Part shown: positions 35,707 through 44,758 of the stretch, piece after piece | Layout of the letters: each line of letters starts with the position of its first letter | How positions within the stretch are numbered: position 1 is the first letter of the stretch | DNA from: Rhizobium acidisoli | Lineage (GTDB): Bacteria; Pseudomonadota; Alphaproteobacteria; Rhizobiales; Rhizobiaceae | DNA: 64,000 nucleotides | NCBI RefSeq assembly: GCF_002531755.2 | Contig: NZ_CP034998.1 | Location: forward strand, 1,426,001-1,490,000 | Direction of reading: 5' to 3' | Program-made: the position numbers and the translations under genes | The notes under the pieces: generated by a model | What the model was told of the DNA's origin: nothing | The model's input: the letters and a program-made list of their open reading frames with translations, nothing else | The model's database searches: none

Positions 35707-36588
35707 TCAGTTGGCAACGGTGGCCCTTCGCCCCACCACATGCTCGCGCCAGACGGTGAAGATGCCGGCGGCAACGACGACGATCGAGCCGATGATCGTG
35801 TTGAGACTGAGCGTTTCGTCATAGATTGTCACGCCGATGATCGAGGCGTAGACCAGTGACAAATAGGTCAGCGGCTGGACGGCGGCGGCATCGAGAAGAT
35901 CATAGGCGCGGATCAGGAAATAGTGGCTGGAAATGCTGGTCATGCAGACAAGCGCCATCCAGCCCCAGTCTCCGGGCGACATCCAGCTCCAATAGAACGG
36001 GCCGATGATGGTCATGGTGATGCCGCCGATGACGCCGGTATAGAAGAAGCTGGTCATCGCCGAATCGTCACGACTGACGAGACGGGTCGCGATGACATAG
36101 AAGGCGAAGTTGAAGCAGGAAGTGATAGCCAGAAGCAGTTTCACATCGAAAAACTCGCCTTCCGGCTTCAGGATCAGCAACACCCCGAAAAGTCCGGCGC
36201 CGATTGCCATCCACCGCCGCCATCCCACACGCTCGCCAAGGATCGGCATTGACAGCAACGCGATGAGGATCGGCGTCGCTGAAAAGATCGCTTGTGAACG
36301 GGCAAGGCCGATTATGGCAAAACAAGTGATGGCCAGAACCACCTGGACGGCGAGCAGGACGCCGCGCACCACCTGAAGAAGCGGGCGTTTGGTGCGGGCC
36401 GTTGCCTTGAGGCCGCCGCGCATCTTCGAAGCGAGGATGATCGTGAACAGCGCGAAGGCCCAGTAGCGGATCATCGTCACGAAGATCGGCGGGTAGGCAG
36501 ACGCCAGATGTTTCGAGATGGCGTCCTGGAGAGAGAAGATGGTAATCGCCAGCAGAGCGAAAACATAACCGTGGGTCTTCGATGTCAT
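35707..36588 (-). CDS. EamA/DMT-family transporter
   Basis: 293 residues from MTSKTHGYVFALLAITIFSLQDAISKHLA, with ten hydrophobic helices and two EamA repeats. The first carries ...DAISKHL...PIFVTMIRYWAF; the second repeat ends in YASIIGVTIYDETLSLNTIIGSIVVVAAGIFTV. Metabolite or amino-acid exporter; the substrate is unknown. The frame extends 66 bp upstream but reads as non-coding. It lies just downstream of an AsnC-type regulator on the same strand, which could control it. Confidence 0.88.
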   Translation of the reverse strand: MTSKTHGYVFALLAITIFSLQDAISKHLASAYPPIFVTMIRYWAFALFTIILASKMRGGLKATARTKRPLLQVVRGVLLAVQVVLAITCFAIIGLARSQAIFSATPILIALLSMPILGERVGWRRWMAIGAGLFGVLLILKPEGEFFDVKLLLAITSCFNFAFYVIATRLVSRDDSAMTSFFYTGVIGGITMTIIGPFYWSWMSPGDWGWMALVCMTSISSHYFLIRAYDLLDAAAVQPLTYLSLVYASIIGVTIYDETLSLNTIIGSIVVVAAGIFTVWREHVVGRRATVAN

Positions 36589-36650
36589 GATATGCCGTTG
36601 AGCGGGAAACACCGAGAGTCTGGTCAGGCTTTCAGCGAAGATGCAAGGTC

Positions 36651-37112
36651 TCAAAGCCCGACATTCGGCCTGTCGATGATTTCTCTGAGGGCAAAGCTCG
36701 AATTGATTTTGACCACATGGGGAAGGGCCGACAGCCAGTCGCGATGGATGCGCTCATAATCCTCGAGATCGCGGGCGGCGACCCTGAGGATATAATCATA
36801 TTCGCCCGACATCAGGTAGCAGACGAGCACGTTGGGGCAGAGCTTCACCGCCGCCTCGAATTCCGCCAGCGTCTTGGCGAACTGGCCGGAGAGCGAGATA
36901 TGCACGATGGCGATCATCTTATAGTCGAGCGCCTTATGCGAAAGCCGCGCATGATAGCCGCCGATGACGCCGCTTCTCTCCAGAATGTTGAGCCGGCGGG
37001 AACAGGCCGAAGGCGACAGTCCGATCTTTTCGGCAAGCTCGGCGTTGGTGATGCGGGCATTGGCCTGCAGCACCTTAAGAATCGCAAGATCGATGGTGTC
37101 GAGATCGGCCAT
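36651..37112 (-). CDS. Lrp/AsnC family regulator, probable regulator of ald
   Basis: 153 residues. N-terminal HTH: DLAILKVLQANARITNAELAEKIGLSPSACSRRLNILERSGVIGGY. C-terminal RAM/Lrp ligand domain with YLMSGEYDYILRVAARDLEDYERI. Start MADLDTIDL chosen to match family length; an upstream ATG adds 12 unlikely residues. Divergent from ald, the classic arrangement for an alanine-responsive AsnC regulator (AldR type). The 156-bp gap is AT-rich near the regulator start. Confidence 0.92.
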   Translation of the reverse strand: MADLDTIDLAILKVLQANARITNAELAEKIGLSPSACSRRLNILERSGVIGGYHARLSHKALDYKMIAIVHISLSGQFAKTLAEFEAAVKLCPNVLVCYLMSGEYDYILRVAARDLEDYERIHRDWLSALPHVVKINSSFALREIIDRPNVGL

Positions 37113-37268
37113 TCGAAGAACTTTCGAAAAATAACGATGACAACGCAATAATCTCCGAAAAATCGCGTTTCCGCAAATCGTCTTTGCAAGGACATTTCAT
37201 CGCCTTGGTGGTTGGATTCATCATCTGAGGAGATCCGCGATTGCGGAGATGACATGAGAGGAACGCCA

Positions 37269-38387
37269 ATGCGTGTCGGTTGCCCGAAGGAAATCAAGAA
37301 CCATGAATATCGCGTCGGCCTGACGCCGGCTTCGGTGCGCGAATACGTCGCCCATGGCCACGAGGTCTGGGTGGAAACCAAGGCGGGCGCCGGGATCGGC
37401 GCCGATGACGCTGCCTATGCCGCGGCTGGCGCGAAGATCGCCGCCTCCGCCAAGGATATCTTCGAAAAATGCGACATGATCGTCAAGGTGAAGGAGCCGC
37501 AGCCCGCCGAATGGGCGCAGCTGCGTGACGGTCAGCTTCTCTATACCTATCTGCATCTGGCGCCCGATCCCGAACAGACCAAGGGTCTGATCGCCTCCGG
37601 CGTGACCGCGATCGCCTATGAAACGGTTACCGACGAGCGCGGCGGCCTGCCGCTGCTGGCACCGATGTCGGAGGTTGCCGGCCGCCTGTCGATCCAGGCG
37701 GGCGCGACCGCCCTGCAGAAAGCCAATGGCGGCCTCGGCGTCCTGCTCGGCGGCGTGCCGGGCGTGCTGCCGGGCAAGGTCACGGTCATCGGCGGCGGCG
37801 TCGTCGGTCTGCATGCCGCCAGGATGGCCGCCGGCCTCGGCGCCGATGTCAGCATCCTCGACAGGTCGCTGCCGCGCCTTCGCCAGCTCGACGACATCTT
37901 CTCAGGCCGCGTTCACACCCGTTATTCCAGCATCCAGGCATTGGAGGAGGAGGTTTTCTCGGCCGATCTCATCATCGGCGCCGTGCTGATCCCCGGTGCG
38001 GCGGCGCCGAAGCTCGTCACCCGCGAGATGCTGTCCGGCATGAAGAAGGGCTCCGTCATTGTTGACGTCGCCATCGACCAGGGCGGCTGCTTCGAGACCT
38101 CGCATGCAACCACCCATTCCGATCCGACCTATGAGGTCGACGGGGTGGTGCATTATTGCGTCGCCAACATGCCGGGCGCGGTTCCCGTCACCTCGGCGCA
38201 TGCGCTGAACAATGCGACGCTCGTCCACGGCCTGGCGCTTGCCGATCGCGGCCTGCGCGCCATCGCCGAAGACAAGCATCTGAGGAACGGTCTGAACGTT
38301 CACAAGGGCCGCATCACCAACAAGCCCGTCGCCGACGCGCTCGGCTACGAGGCTTTCGCGCCGGAAAGCGTGCTGAACGTAGCGTAA
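37269..38387 (+). CDS. ald: Alanine dehydrogenase
   Basis: 372 residues, the normal length. NAD-dependent reversible deamination of L-alanine to pyruvate. The N-terminal substrate domain starts [23 protein letters not shown] with the conserved KEIKxxExRVxxTP. The NAD fold is [28 protein letters not shown] near residue 170. [46 protein letters not shown] is typical. AGAGGAAC before ATG 37269 supports the start. In rhizobia it serves alanine catabolism and ammonium/alanine balance. Confidence 0.96.
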   Translation: MRVGCPKEIKNHEYRVGLTPASVREYVAHGHEVWVETKAGAGIGADDAAYAAAGAKIAASAKDIFEKCDMIVKVKEPQPAEWAQLRDGQLLYTYLHLAPDPEQTKGLIASGVTAIAYETVTDERGGLPLLAPMSEVAGRLSIQAGATALQKANGGLGVLLGGVPGVLPGKVTVIGGGVVGLHAARMAAGLGADVSILDRSLPRLRQLDDIFSGRVHTRYSSIQALEEEVFSADLIIGAVLIPGAAAPKLVTREMLSGMKKGSVIVDVAIDQGGCFETSHATTHSDPTYEVDGVVHYCVANMPGAVPVTSAHALNNATLVHGLALADRGLRAIAEDKHLRNGLNVHKGRITNKPVADALGYEAFAPESVLNVA

Positions 38388-38403
38388 GCTGCCTGACTCT
38401 GCG

Positions 38404-38913
38404 TTAGGCGAGGGCGCCAGTCTCTGCAGGGGCTGGCGCCTTTACCTTGTCGATCCGGCACTGAAAGCAGTTGTTGCGCGCCGAGCGCACATGCACATAG
38501 GCGATCTCCGGCCGCGCCAGCAATGTCTCGGCATAGGCCGGAATATCGGCGATCCCGGTCACCACGCCGGTGCCGTAGACGATACGGTCATTGGCGCCAT
38601 AGCCGCGGACGATGAAGTCGGGGCTCATCGTCAGCATCGGCGGCTGGATCTCCTCGGCGGCATAACGCCGGCAAGGCTGTTTGTGCAGGAAAATCGGCCC
38701 GGTTTCGGCATAGGGTTGCAGCGCGGGGAACGGCCGGTAGGCGAAGACCAACATGTCCTCGCCCTCTTCGATATTCTGCAGGCAATGGCGGCAAGGGTTG
38801 CCGTCACCGTCGGATACCACCGTCTCGGGCAGGTTGTCATAGGCGTCGCGGCCACCGTTCCAGAGAGCTCTCGCATCGGCAGTCGGCATGGCGGCAAAAC
38901 GAATGGCGGTCAT
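38404..38913 (-). CDS. DUF1203 domain protein
   Basis: 169 residues from MTAIRFAAMPTADARALWNGG. The family pattern includes CRHCLQNIEEGEDMLVFAYRPF, with a pair of Cys that might bind metal, then PGPIFLH-like ETGPIFLHKQPCRRY and VRSARNNCFQCRIDKV near the C-terminus. Molecular function unknown. Start chosen at MTAIRF because the upstream frame extension is not coding-like. Convergent with ald. Confidence 0.85.
   Translation of the reverse strand: MTAIRFAAMPTADARALWNGGRDAYDNLPETVVSDGDGNPCRHCLQNIEEGEDMLVFAYRPFPALQPYAETGPIFLHKQPCRRYAAEEIQPPMLTMSPDFIVRGYGANDRIVYGTGVVTGIADIPAYAETLLARPEIAYVHVRSARNNCFQCRIDKVKAPAPAETGALA
38413..38440 (+). terminator. Candidate terminator of ald inside the 3' end of the DUF1203 gene
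   Basis: GGCGCCAG-N12-CTGGCGCC then TTTACCTT, 26 bp after the ald stop. An 8-bp perfect stem. Confidence 0.45.
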
Positions 38914-39703
38914 GGAAAATCTCCTTTGTGATCGCCATGAAATTGCGCCCGGACCGCAGTCCAAGCCACCCGTTTCTTGCGTGTGCTATTGTTTGTCCAG
39001 ATCAGCGCTGCAAAACGTCAGGCATGCCAATTCATCAACGTTTGAGGGAATTCCACCTCTCTTCCCCACCAAGTCAGTTTGGGCCGTGACGGCATCTGCG
39101 CTCTGAACGGGTTTCTCCTGCCCACCCCACCCTCCGTCATGCTCGGCCTTGAGCCGAGCATCCACGCCGCATGCATCGGCGGCAGCCGCATGGATCCCAG
39201 GCTCAAGGCCACTGCTGTCCGGTTTAAATTTTCCCTTCTGAAAGCCTTTTAAAACAAATGGTTACAGGGAAATAAGTATCGACTTTATAGTGCGTGACGT
39301 AGGCAAAAACCGAATGCTTAGCAAAATTTTCGCCTCGGAACTCTCTCCGACGCCTATGGCAAGTCTCGCCATCATTCGTCTTGTCGCGAAAATAATGAGT
39401 CAAAACAGTAAAGCGGCACATCTACTGCGAGTCTCCAAAGCTTCCGCAACCGTTTTTGCTAAACCGGACAGCAGTGGCTCAAGGCCTGGGATGACGGAGA
39501 GTGTGGTGGGCGTTCTCGCCAAACTCGCCGCCAGCGTAGAGAGACACACCACAGCGGGTGCTTCATTAGGCCGGCAGTTGCTACGCCCTCACATGTGCTC
39601 GTCACAGGGATGACGGCGGCGGGGTGGGGCGGTTTCATCGCGTAGCTGGGTACCTGAGGTGGTCAGCACGCAGACACATGCACCGGAAAAGCAAACCAAC
39701 CTC
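38914..39703. other. Non-coding interval rich in inverted repeats
   Basis: No credible gene. It holds a hairpin ATGCTCGGC-CTTGA-GCCGAGCAT (39139-39161) and an 18-bp inverted repeat at 39208-39225 / 39461-39478 enclosing 235 bp of AT-richer DNA. The arrangement resembles a rhizobial intergenic mosaic element that has been interrupted. Confidence 0.55.
39208..39478. repeat. Element bounded by 18-bp inverted repeats
   Basis: GCCACTGCTGTCCGGTTT at the left and AAACCGGACAGCAGTGGC at the right are exact reverse complements. Both are followed outward by variants of ctcaaggcctggg. The 235-bp interior is AT-rich relative to the surroundings and encodes nothing convincing. Confidence 0.55.
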
Positions 39704-40264
39704 TCAGCCTTTCCGCGCCAACTCCAGCAGCTCCTTGTCGCTGAGCGGCCGAACGATGCCGGTGCCGGTCGAGACCGGGGAGAAGCCGAACATCTGGTAA
39801 AGCTGCAGCGCCCGCGGATGGTCGAGATTGTTGGTGGTGGTGATCACCTGCTTCGGATTGAGCGTCCAGATGGCGTAGAGCGCCTGCAGCAGGAACCATT
39901 TGCCGATGCCGAGGCCGAGCGCATGTTCGATCAGGCCGAAATGGCTGAGCTCGATCGTATCCTCGTCCTCGCAGAAATATTCGTAGAAGCCGGCGGGCGC
40001 GCCGTTGACGTAGAGGACGCTGATATTGTTGCGCTTGTCGTTCAGCGTCTGGGTAAGCTGCTCGTCGCTCATCCGCAGCCGATCCACCCATTGCCAGCGC
40101 GCACCCACCTGCCGGTAGAGGTAGCGATAGAAGGGCAGTGGGATCGCAGGCGCGCGCATGATCGCCGTCTGGATATTGACGGGCACCGGCATGCTCGCCT
40201 TCGGCGCCGCCGTCATTTCGAGCCGGGTGATGTGAGCTTTCAAAGAAGCGGGTGTCTTCCCCAT
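39704..40264 (-). CDS. GNAT family N-acetyltransferase
   Basis: 186 residues. Motif A, the acetyl-CoA pyrophosphate loop, is LGLGIGKWFLLQAL near residue 120. It follows a strand ISVLYVNGAPAGFYEYF, and DHPRALQLYQMFGFSP near 155 is motif B with the typical Tyr/GF. The acceptor is unknown. Last gene of the cysK-AlaX-sseA operon, 5 bp after sseA, which hints at a thiol or amino-acid related acceptor (inference). Confidence 0.88.
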   Translation of the reverse strand: MGKTPASLKAHITRLEMTAAPKASMPVPVNIQTAIMRAPAIPLPFYRYLYRQVGARWQWVDRLRMSDEQLTQTLNDKRNNISVLYVNGAPAGFYEYFCEDEDTIELSHFGLIEHALGLGIGKWFLLQALYAIWTLNPKQVITTTNNLDHPRALQLYQMFGFSPVSTGTGIVRPLSDKELLELARKG

Positions 40265-40269
40265 GGCGA

Positions 40270-41139
40270 TCAGGCTTTAACCGGCGTCGGCGGACCGGTG
40301 ACGATCGGCGTATCGTCACGGCTGCCCCATTCGCTCCACGAGCCGTCGTAGAGCTTGTTGTCGTGATGGCCGAGCGATTCCAGCGCCAGCGTGATGATCG
40401 CGGCGGTGATGCCCGAACCGCAGGAGGTCACAACGGGCTTGGAAAGATCGATGCCGGCATCCTCGATCGTCTGGCGCAGTTCGGGCAGCGACTTGAACCG
40501 GCCCTGGTTGGCGAAAACGCCGGAGGGCAAGTTGCGGGCGCCGGGCATATGGCCAGAGCGCATGCCGGCGCGCGGCTCGGGCTCGGCGGCGGCGAAGCGG
40601 CCGGCGCTGCGGGCGTCGGCGATCTGCATCGCGCCGCTGGAGACGATGTCGCGCATGCGATCGAGCGTCACCACGCGGCTCTCGTCGAAATCGGGCGTGA
40701 AACGCGCCGGCGAATAGCTGGGCACAGTGGTTTCGAGCGGGCGGCCTTCGGCCTTCCAGCCGTCGAGACCGCCATCGAGCACGAAGACGTTCTTTGCGCC
40801 CATCACCCGGAACAGCCACCAGACGCGCGGCGAGGCGAACAGGCCGATGCCGTCATAGACGACGATGCGATCGTTCTCGCTGATGCCGAGCCGGCCGGCC
40901 TCAGTGGCGAAATAATCGGGCGAGGGGATCGTGTGCGGCAGCGACGTCGAATGGTCGGCGATCTTGTCCTGGTCGAAGCGGATGGCGCCGGGAATATGGC
41001 CGGCCGCATATTCGGCATCGGCATCGCGTTTCTGCGCCGGCAGATAGAAGGAGGCGTCCAGTACGCGCAGATCCGGCTTGCCGAGCTCGGCCTGCAGCCA
41101 GTCGGCGGAGACGACGAAACGGCTCTTGGTCTCACTCAT
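40270..41139 (-). CDS. sseA: 3-mercaptopyruvate sulfurtransferase
   Basis: 289 residues with two rhodanese domains. The N-terminal, inactive domain holds YAAGHIPGAIRFD. The C-terminal domain has the catalytic loop SCGSGITA with Cys240. The CGSG(T/V)TA-like loop distinguishes mercaptopyruvate from thiosulfate transferases (CRxGx). It transfers sulfane sulfur from 3-mercaptopyruvate, a cysteine breakdown product. In an operon with a cysteine synthase. Confidence 0.92.
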   Translation of the reverse strand: MSETKSRFVVSADWLQAELGKPDLRVLDASFYLPAQKRDADAEYAAGHIPGAIRFDQDKIADHSTSLPHTIPSPDYFATEAGRLGISENDRIVVYDGIGLFASPRVWWLFRVMGAKNVFVLDGGLDGWKAEGRPLETTVPSYSPARFTPDFDESRVVTLDRMRDIVSSGAMQIADARSAGRFAAAEPEPRAGMRSGHMPGARNLPSGVFANQGRFKSLPELRQTIEDAGIDLSKPVVTSCGSGITAAIITLALESLGHHDNKLYDGSWSEWGSRDDTPIVTGPPTPVKA

Positions 41140-41157
41140 GATGCTCTCCCTTGATGG

Positions 41158-41895
41158 TCAGGCTTCGTCGCCGGACGTGCCGAAACGGATGCGGAAGCGC
41201 CGGTTCTCCTTGCCCTTCTTCTCAATTTTGGCGATGTGAATCTGCCCGACTTCCTGTGTCTCGGAGACATGTGTGCCGCCGCAGGGCTGGCTGTCAATCG
41301 AGGAGTTTTCGCCGATGCAGACGAGGCTGACGCGCCCGAGCCCGATCGGCGGGCGCACGTTCTTCGATTTGACGATGTCGGGATTGGCCGCAAGCTCCTC
41401 GTCGGTAATCCATTGCAGATAGACCGGATGGTTCTCGCCGACCAGTTCCATCAGCTTGGCCGTCACTTCGTCCTTGTCGATCGTCTCGGTCATGTCGAAG
41501 TCGACACGGCTTTCCTCCTCGCCGACGGCAGCGCCGGTGATCGGATAGGAGCAGACGACGGACAGCAGATGGCAGGCCGTGTGCATGCGCATCAGCCTGT
41601 AGCGGCGCTGCCAGTCGACGTGCAGCACCAGCGTTTCGCCAACCAGAGGCCGCGGCTCGTTTTCGAGCGGCACGTGGATGACGATATCCTTGCTCGAGCC
41701 GTGCTTCGTCTGGCCCAACACAATCTTGGTGCCGTCGGCGCGTTCAAGCTCGCCGGTATCACCCGGCTGACCGCCTGATGTCGCATAGAAGCAGGTCTGG
41801 TCGAGTTCGATGCCCCCGTCTTCGTGGACGGCGGTGACGACCGCCTCGCATGTCGAGAGATAAAAGTCGTCACGATAGAGGGCATTGACGGGCAT
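41158..41895 (-). CDS. Alanyl-tRNA editing protein (AlaX type)
   Basis: 245 residues. Zinc ligands of the AlaRS editing fold are visible: HTACH (His105, His109) and CGGTH (Cys205, His209). The N-terminal region (FYATSGGQPGDTGEL) resembles the AlaX-M form with a partial glycine-rich strand. The protein removes Ser (or Gly) from mischarged tRNA-Ala in trans. It lies between cysK and sseA; the link with serine/cysteine supply is suggestive, since serine is the mischarged residue and the precursor of cysteine. Confidence 0.92.
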   Translation of the reverse strand: MPVNALYRDDFYLSTCEAVVTAVHEDGGIELDQTCFYATSGGQPGDTGELERADGTKIVLGQTKHGSSKDIVIHVPLENEPRPLVGETLVLHVDWQRRYRLMRMHTACHLLSVVCSYPITGAAVGEEESRVDFDMTETIDKDEVTAKLMELVGENHPVYLQWITDEELAANPDIVKSKNVRPPIGLGRVSLVCIGENSSIDSQPCGGTHVSETQEVGQIHIAKIEKKGKENRRFRIRFGTSGDEA

Positions 41896-41901
41896 GGGGT
41901 C

Positions 41902-42939
41902 TCACGCGGGTTCGTAGGGAACGTCTATCTCGGGCGACTTGGCCATCCAGCCCGGAACGGGCAGTCCCTTCGAGGTCAGGAAATCCGGATTGAAGAGCTT
42001 CGACTGATAGCGGTTGCCGTAGTCGCAGAGGATCGTCACCACCATGTGGCCGGGTCCGAGATCCCGGGCGAGCTTGACTGCGCCGGCAATGTTGATCGCC
42101 GTCGAGCCGCCGAGGCACAGGCCTTCGTTTTCGACGAGGTCGAAGAGATAGGGCAGCGCTTCGGCATCGGAGACCCGATAGGAGAAATCAGGCGTGAAGC
42201 CTTCGAGATTGGCGGTGATGCGGCCCTGGCCGATGCCCTCGGTGATCGAGGAACCCTCGGATTTCAGCGTGCCGTTCTGATAGAACTCATAAAGAGCAGC
42301 ACCTTCGGGATCGGCGATGCCGATCTTGACGTCCGCATTGAATGCCTTCAGGCCGGCAGCGACGCCGGCCAGCGTGCCGCCGGAACCGACGGAGCAGATG
42401 AAGCCGTCGACCTTGCCGTCGGTATCGTTCCAGATTTCCCGAGCGGTGGTTTCGATATGCGCCTGGCGGTTGGCGACGTTGTCGAACTGGTTCGCCCAGA
42501 TCGCCCCGTTCGGCTCTGTCTTCGCCAGTTGCTCGGCGAGCCGGCCTGAGACCTTCACGTAGTTGTTGGGGTTCTTGTAGGGAACGGCCGGCACTTCGAC
42601 GAGTTCGGCGCCGAGCAGTTTCAGCGCGTCCTTCTTTTCCTGGCTCTGCGTTTCCGGAATGACGATGACGGTGCGGTAGCCGAGCGCCTTGGCGACCAGC
42701 GTCAGCCCGATGCCGGTATTGCCGGCCGTGCCTTCGACGATGACGCCGCCGGGCCGAAGCAGCCCTTTCCGTTCCGCGTCGCGGATGATGTAGAGCGCGG
42801 CACGATCCTTCACCGACTGGCCGGGGTTCAGGAACTCCGCCTTGCCGAGAATGGTGCAGCCGGTCGCCGCCGACGCCCCCTTGAGTTTGATCAGGGGCGT
42901 ATTGCCGATGGCTTCGAGGACGGAAGGGTGGAAGGTCAT
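41902..42939 (-). CDS. cysK: Cysteine synthase A (O-acetylserine sulfhydrylase)
   Basis: 345 residues. PLP enzyme joining O-acetylserine and sulfide to cysteine. The PLP Lys is in NPGQSVKDRAALY (Lys44). EGTAGNTGIGL binds substrate and GSGGTLAG the phosphate. It is longer than E. coli CysK (about 323) through a C-terminal extension, which is usual for this rhizobial subgroup. First gene of the four-gene minus-strand operon. Confidence 0.92.
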   Translation of the reverse strand: MTFHPSVLEAIGNTPLIKLKGASAATGCTILGKAEFLNPGQSVKDRAALYIIRDAERKGLLRPGGVIVEGTAGNTGIGLTLVAKALGYRTVIVIPETQSQEKKDALKLLGAELVEVPAVPYKNPNNYVKVSGRLAEQLAKTEPNGAIWANQFDNVANRQAHIETTAREIWNDTDGKVDGFICSVGSGGTLAGVAAGLKAFNADVKIGIADPEGAALYEFYQNGTLKSEGSSITEGIGQGRITANLEGFTPDFSYRVSDAEALPYLFDLVENEGLCLGGSTAINIAGAVKLARDLGPGHMVVTILCDYGNRYQSKLFNPDFLTSKGLPVPGWMAKSPEIDVPYEPA

Positions 42940-43099
42940 GGAATCTGCCTCTATTCGAACTCTTACTTTAGGAACGGTCTTTTCCCTTCACAAGGCTGAG
43001 TTGGCAAGAAATGCTATTCCACGCCCCTGTCGGGCACGATAAAATTTGGCCTTCCTCCCCTGAAATGATGCATCGCCCGCAATCCCGCCATGTGTGGGG

Positions 43100-43125
43100 T
43101 GATCCGAAGATTGACTTTCCCCGTA
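43100..43125 (+). promoter_or_regulatory. ECF (RpoE/ChrR-type) promoter motif before chrR
   Basis: TGATCC at 43100-43105 and CGTA at 43122-43125 are separated by 16 bp. This resembles the TGATC...CGTA type of promoter known for the RpoE partner of ChrR. The identical arrangement occurs before phrB (49905-49880). It lies 41 bp before the chrR start. Confidence 0.65.
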
Positions 43126-43165
43126 CGGATGACGACAAAGCGAAAACGGAGCGCGGCAACAGGGC

Positions 43166-43825
43166 GTGACCGAAACCGGTATGATTCACGAGCAGATCGA
43201 CACGATCGATGCATTGATGGCGCACTATGTCGCCGGTTCCTTGCCCGAGCCGGCGCGGGTGCTGGTACGATCCCATCTCGAAATGAAGGCCGACAATCGC
43301 AGCCTGGTGGACAGCCTCGAATTGCTGGCCGGGGAGGCGCTGGAGAGCGCTGGTGAAACCGCCATTGCCGACCGCGACCGGCAGCTTCAGGCAATCTTTT
43401 CCTCTGCCGCTCCGGTCGCGGCGCCGCAGGCGGTCAGGCGGCCGGACAACGCGCTGTTTCCCCAAGCGTTGCGCGATTTCGTCGGCTTCGAGGTCGAGGA
43501 CGTACCGTGGCGCAAGCGGTTGCCGGGTTTCAAGGAATATTCCCTCGAACGCGACGGCTGCGAGGTCAACCTGATGTGGATCCGCCCGGGCCGCGCCTTG
43601 CCGGCGCACACCCACAAAGGCATGGAACTGATCCTCATCCTAGACGGCGCATTCAACGATGAACGCGGCCGTTTCGGCCCCGGCGACATCTCCATTGCCG
43701 ATGAGACGGTCGACCATCGGCCGGTCGCTGAAAAGGACAGGCCCTGCATCGCCTTTGCCGTTTCGGACGGGCCGGTGAAGCTCACCGGATCCCTTCGTCA
43801 GATGATCGGCGACCTGATCGGCTGA
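43166..43825 (+). CDS. chrR: ChrR-like anti-sigma factor with degenerate N-terminal zinc site
   Basis: 219 residues. The C-terminal cupin-like domain keeps all four zinc ligands at canonical spacing: His148, His150, Glu154 (AHTHKGMELI) and His184 (TVDHRP). The N-terminal anti-sigma domain (IDALMAHYVAGSLPEPARVLVRSHLEM) aligns with ChrR, but the H-x3-C-x2-C zinc motif reads H37-x3-K41-x2-N44, so both cysteines are gone. In Rhodobacter, ChrR holds sigma RpoE until singlet oxygen releases it. No sigma gene is adjacent here. GTG 43166 or ATG 43181 may be the start. An SDR gene follows 99 bp downstream. Confidence 0.85.
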   Translation: MTETGMIHEQIDTIDALMAHYVAGSLPEPARVLVRSHLEMKADNRSLVDSLELLAGEALESAGETAIADRDRQLQAIFSSAAPVAAPQAVRRPDNALFPQALRDFVGFEVEDVPWRKRLPGFKEYSLERDGCEVNLMWIRPGRALPAHTHKGMELILILDGAFNDERGRFGPGDISIADETVDHRPVAEKDRPCIAFAVSDGPVKLTGSLRQMIGDLIG

Positions 43826-43924
43826 AAGCAGCCACAATGGTGTGATAGAGCCGTAAATCCGGGAGGAGAAGGGAACTTTCCGGACCTGTTTTCGGTTGGT
43901 CAGACAGAACCGGAGGAACATGTC

Positions 43925-44758
43925 ATGCGTGATTTCACCGCCCGTCCCGAAGATGGACTCGTCTGGATTTCGGGTGCGAGTTCCGGAATCGGCCGCGCGC
44001 TTGCGCTGAAGCTTGCCGGCGAAGGATACAAGGTCGCCGTCACCGCCCGAAGCCATGAAAAACTGGTCGAACTGCAGGCCGAGGCCAGCGGCCTTGCCGG
44101 CAGCATTGTCGTTCTCGATGGCGACGTCACCGATGCCGAGGACATGGAGCATATCATGGCCTCCATCGAATATGAGCACGGCACGCTCGGCATGGCGATC
44201 CTCAATGCCGGCGTCTATCTGCCTGTTCATGCCGAGGACCTGAACCGCGCCGATTTCGAAAAGAGCTTCGCCGTCAATCTCTCCGGCGTCGTCAACTGCC
44301 TGTTGCCGGCGGTCCGCCATATGAAGGCGAAAGGGCAGGGACAGATCGCCATCGTCTCCTCCGTCACCGGCTATGGCGGCCTGCCGACGGGCGCTGCCTA
44401 CGGCGCCACCAAGGCGGCGCTGATCAATATGGCCGAAAGCCTGAAATTCGATCTCGACAAGATGGGCATCCGCATCCAGCTCATCTGCCCGGGCTTCGTC
44501 GACACACCGGCGACGCGGAAGAACGCCTTTCCCATGCCGTCCCTGGTGTCGACCGACGAAGCCGCCCGGCAGATTGCCGCCGGGCTGAAATCGCAGGCCT
44601 TCGAAATCTCCTTCCCCAGGCGCTTCACCATGATGCTCAAGCTTGCGCGCATGCTTCCCTACAGCGTCTATTTCATGCTGGTGAACCGGGTGACCGGCTG
44701 GAGCGAGCGGCCGTCATCGGCTGGTCACCATCCGGCGACACCGCATCCGGCGGAATGA
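43925..44758 (+). CDS. Short-chain dehydrogenase in the photo-oxidative stress cluster
   Basis: 277 residues. SDR motifs: SGASSGIGRAL (residues about 16-26), NAGVYLP, the catalytic Ser in SSVTGYGG and YGATKAA. The extra C-terminal hydrophobic segment (RRFTMMLKLARMLPYSVYFMLVN) suggests membrane association, as in lipid-acting SDRs. Same strand as chrR and convergent with the cyclopropane synthase gene; their stops meet in TGATCA. GGAGGA precedes the ATG. Likely acts on lipids or membrane-derived aldehydes under oxidative stress (inference). Confidence 0.88.
   Translation: MRDFTARPEDGLVWISGASSGIGRALALKLAGEGYKVAVTARSHEKLVELQAEASGLAGSIVVLDGDVTDAEDMEHIMASIEYEHGTLGMAILNAGVYLPVHAEDLNRADFEKSFAVNLSGVVNCLLPAVRHMKAKGQGQIAIVSSVTGYGGLPTGAAYGATKAALINMAESLKFDLDKMGIRIQLICPGFVDTPATRKNAFPMPSLVSTDEAARQIAAGLKSQAFEISFPRRFTMMLKLARMLPYSVYFMLVNRVTGWSERPSSAGHHPATPHPAE

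Noticed and set aside
43826..43924. EcfG-type promoter (GGAAC-N16-CGGTT) before the SDR gene
   Set aside because: GGAAC is present but the -10 element deviates from CGTT, so it is too weak to list as a feature.
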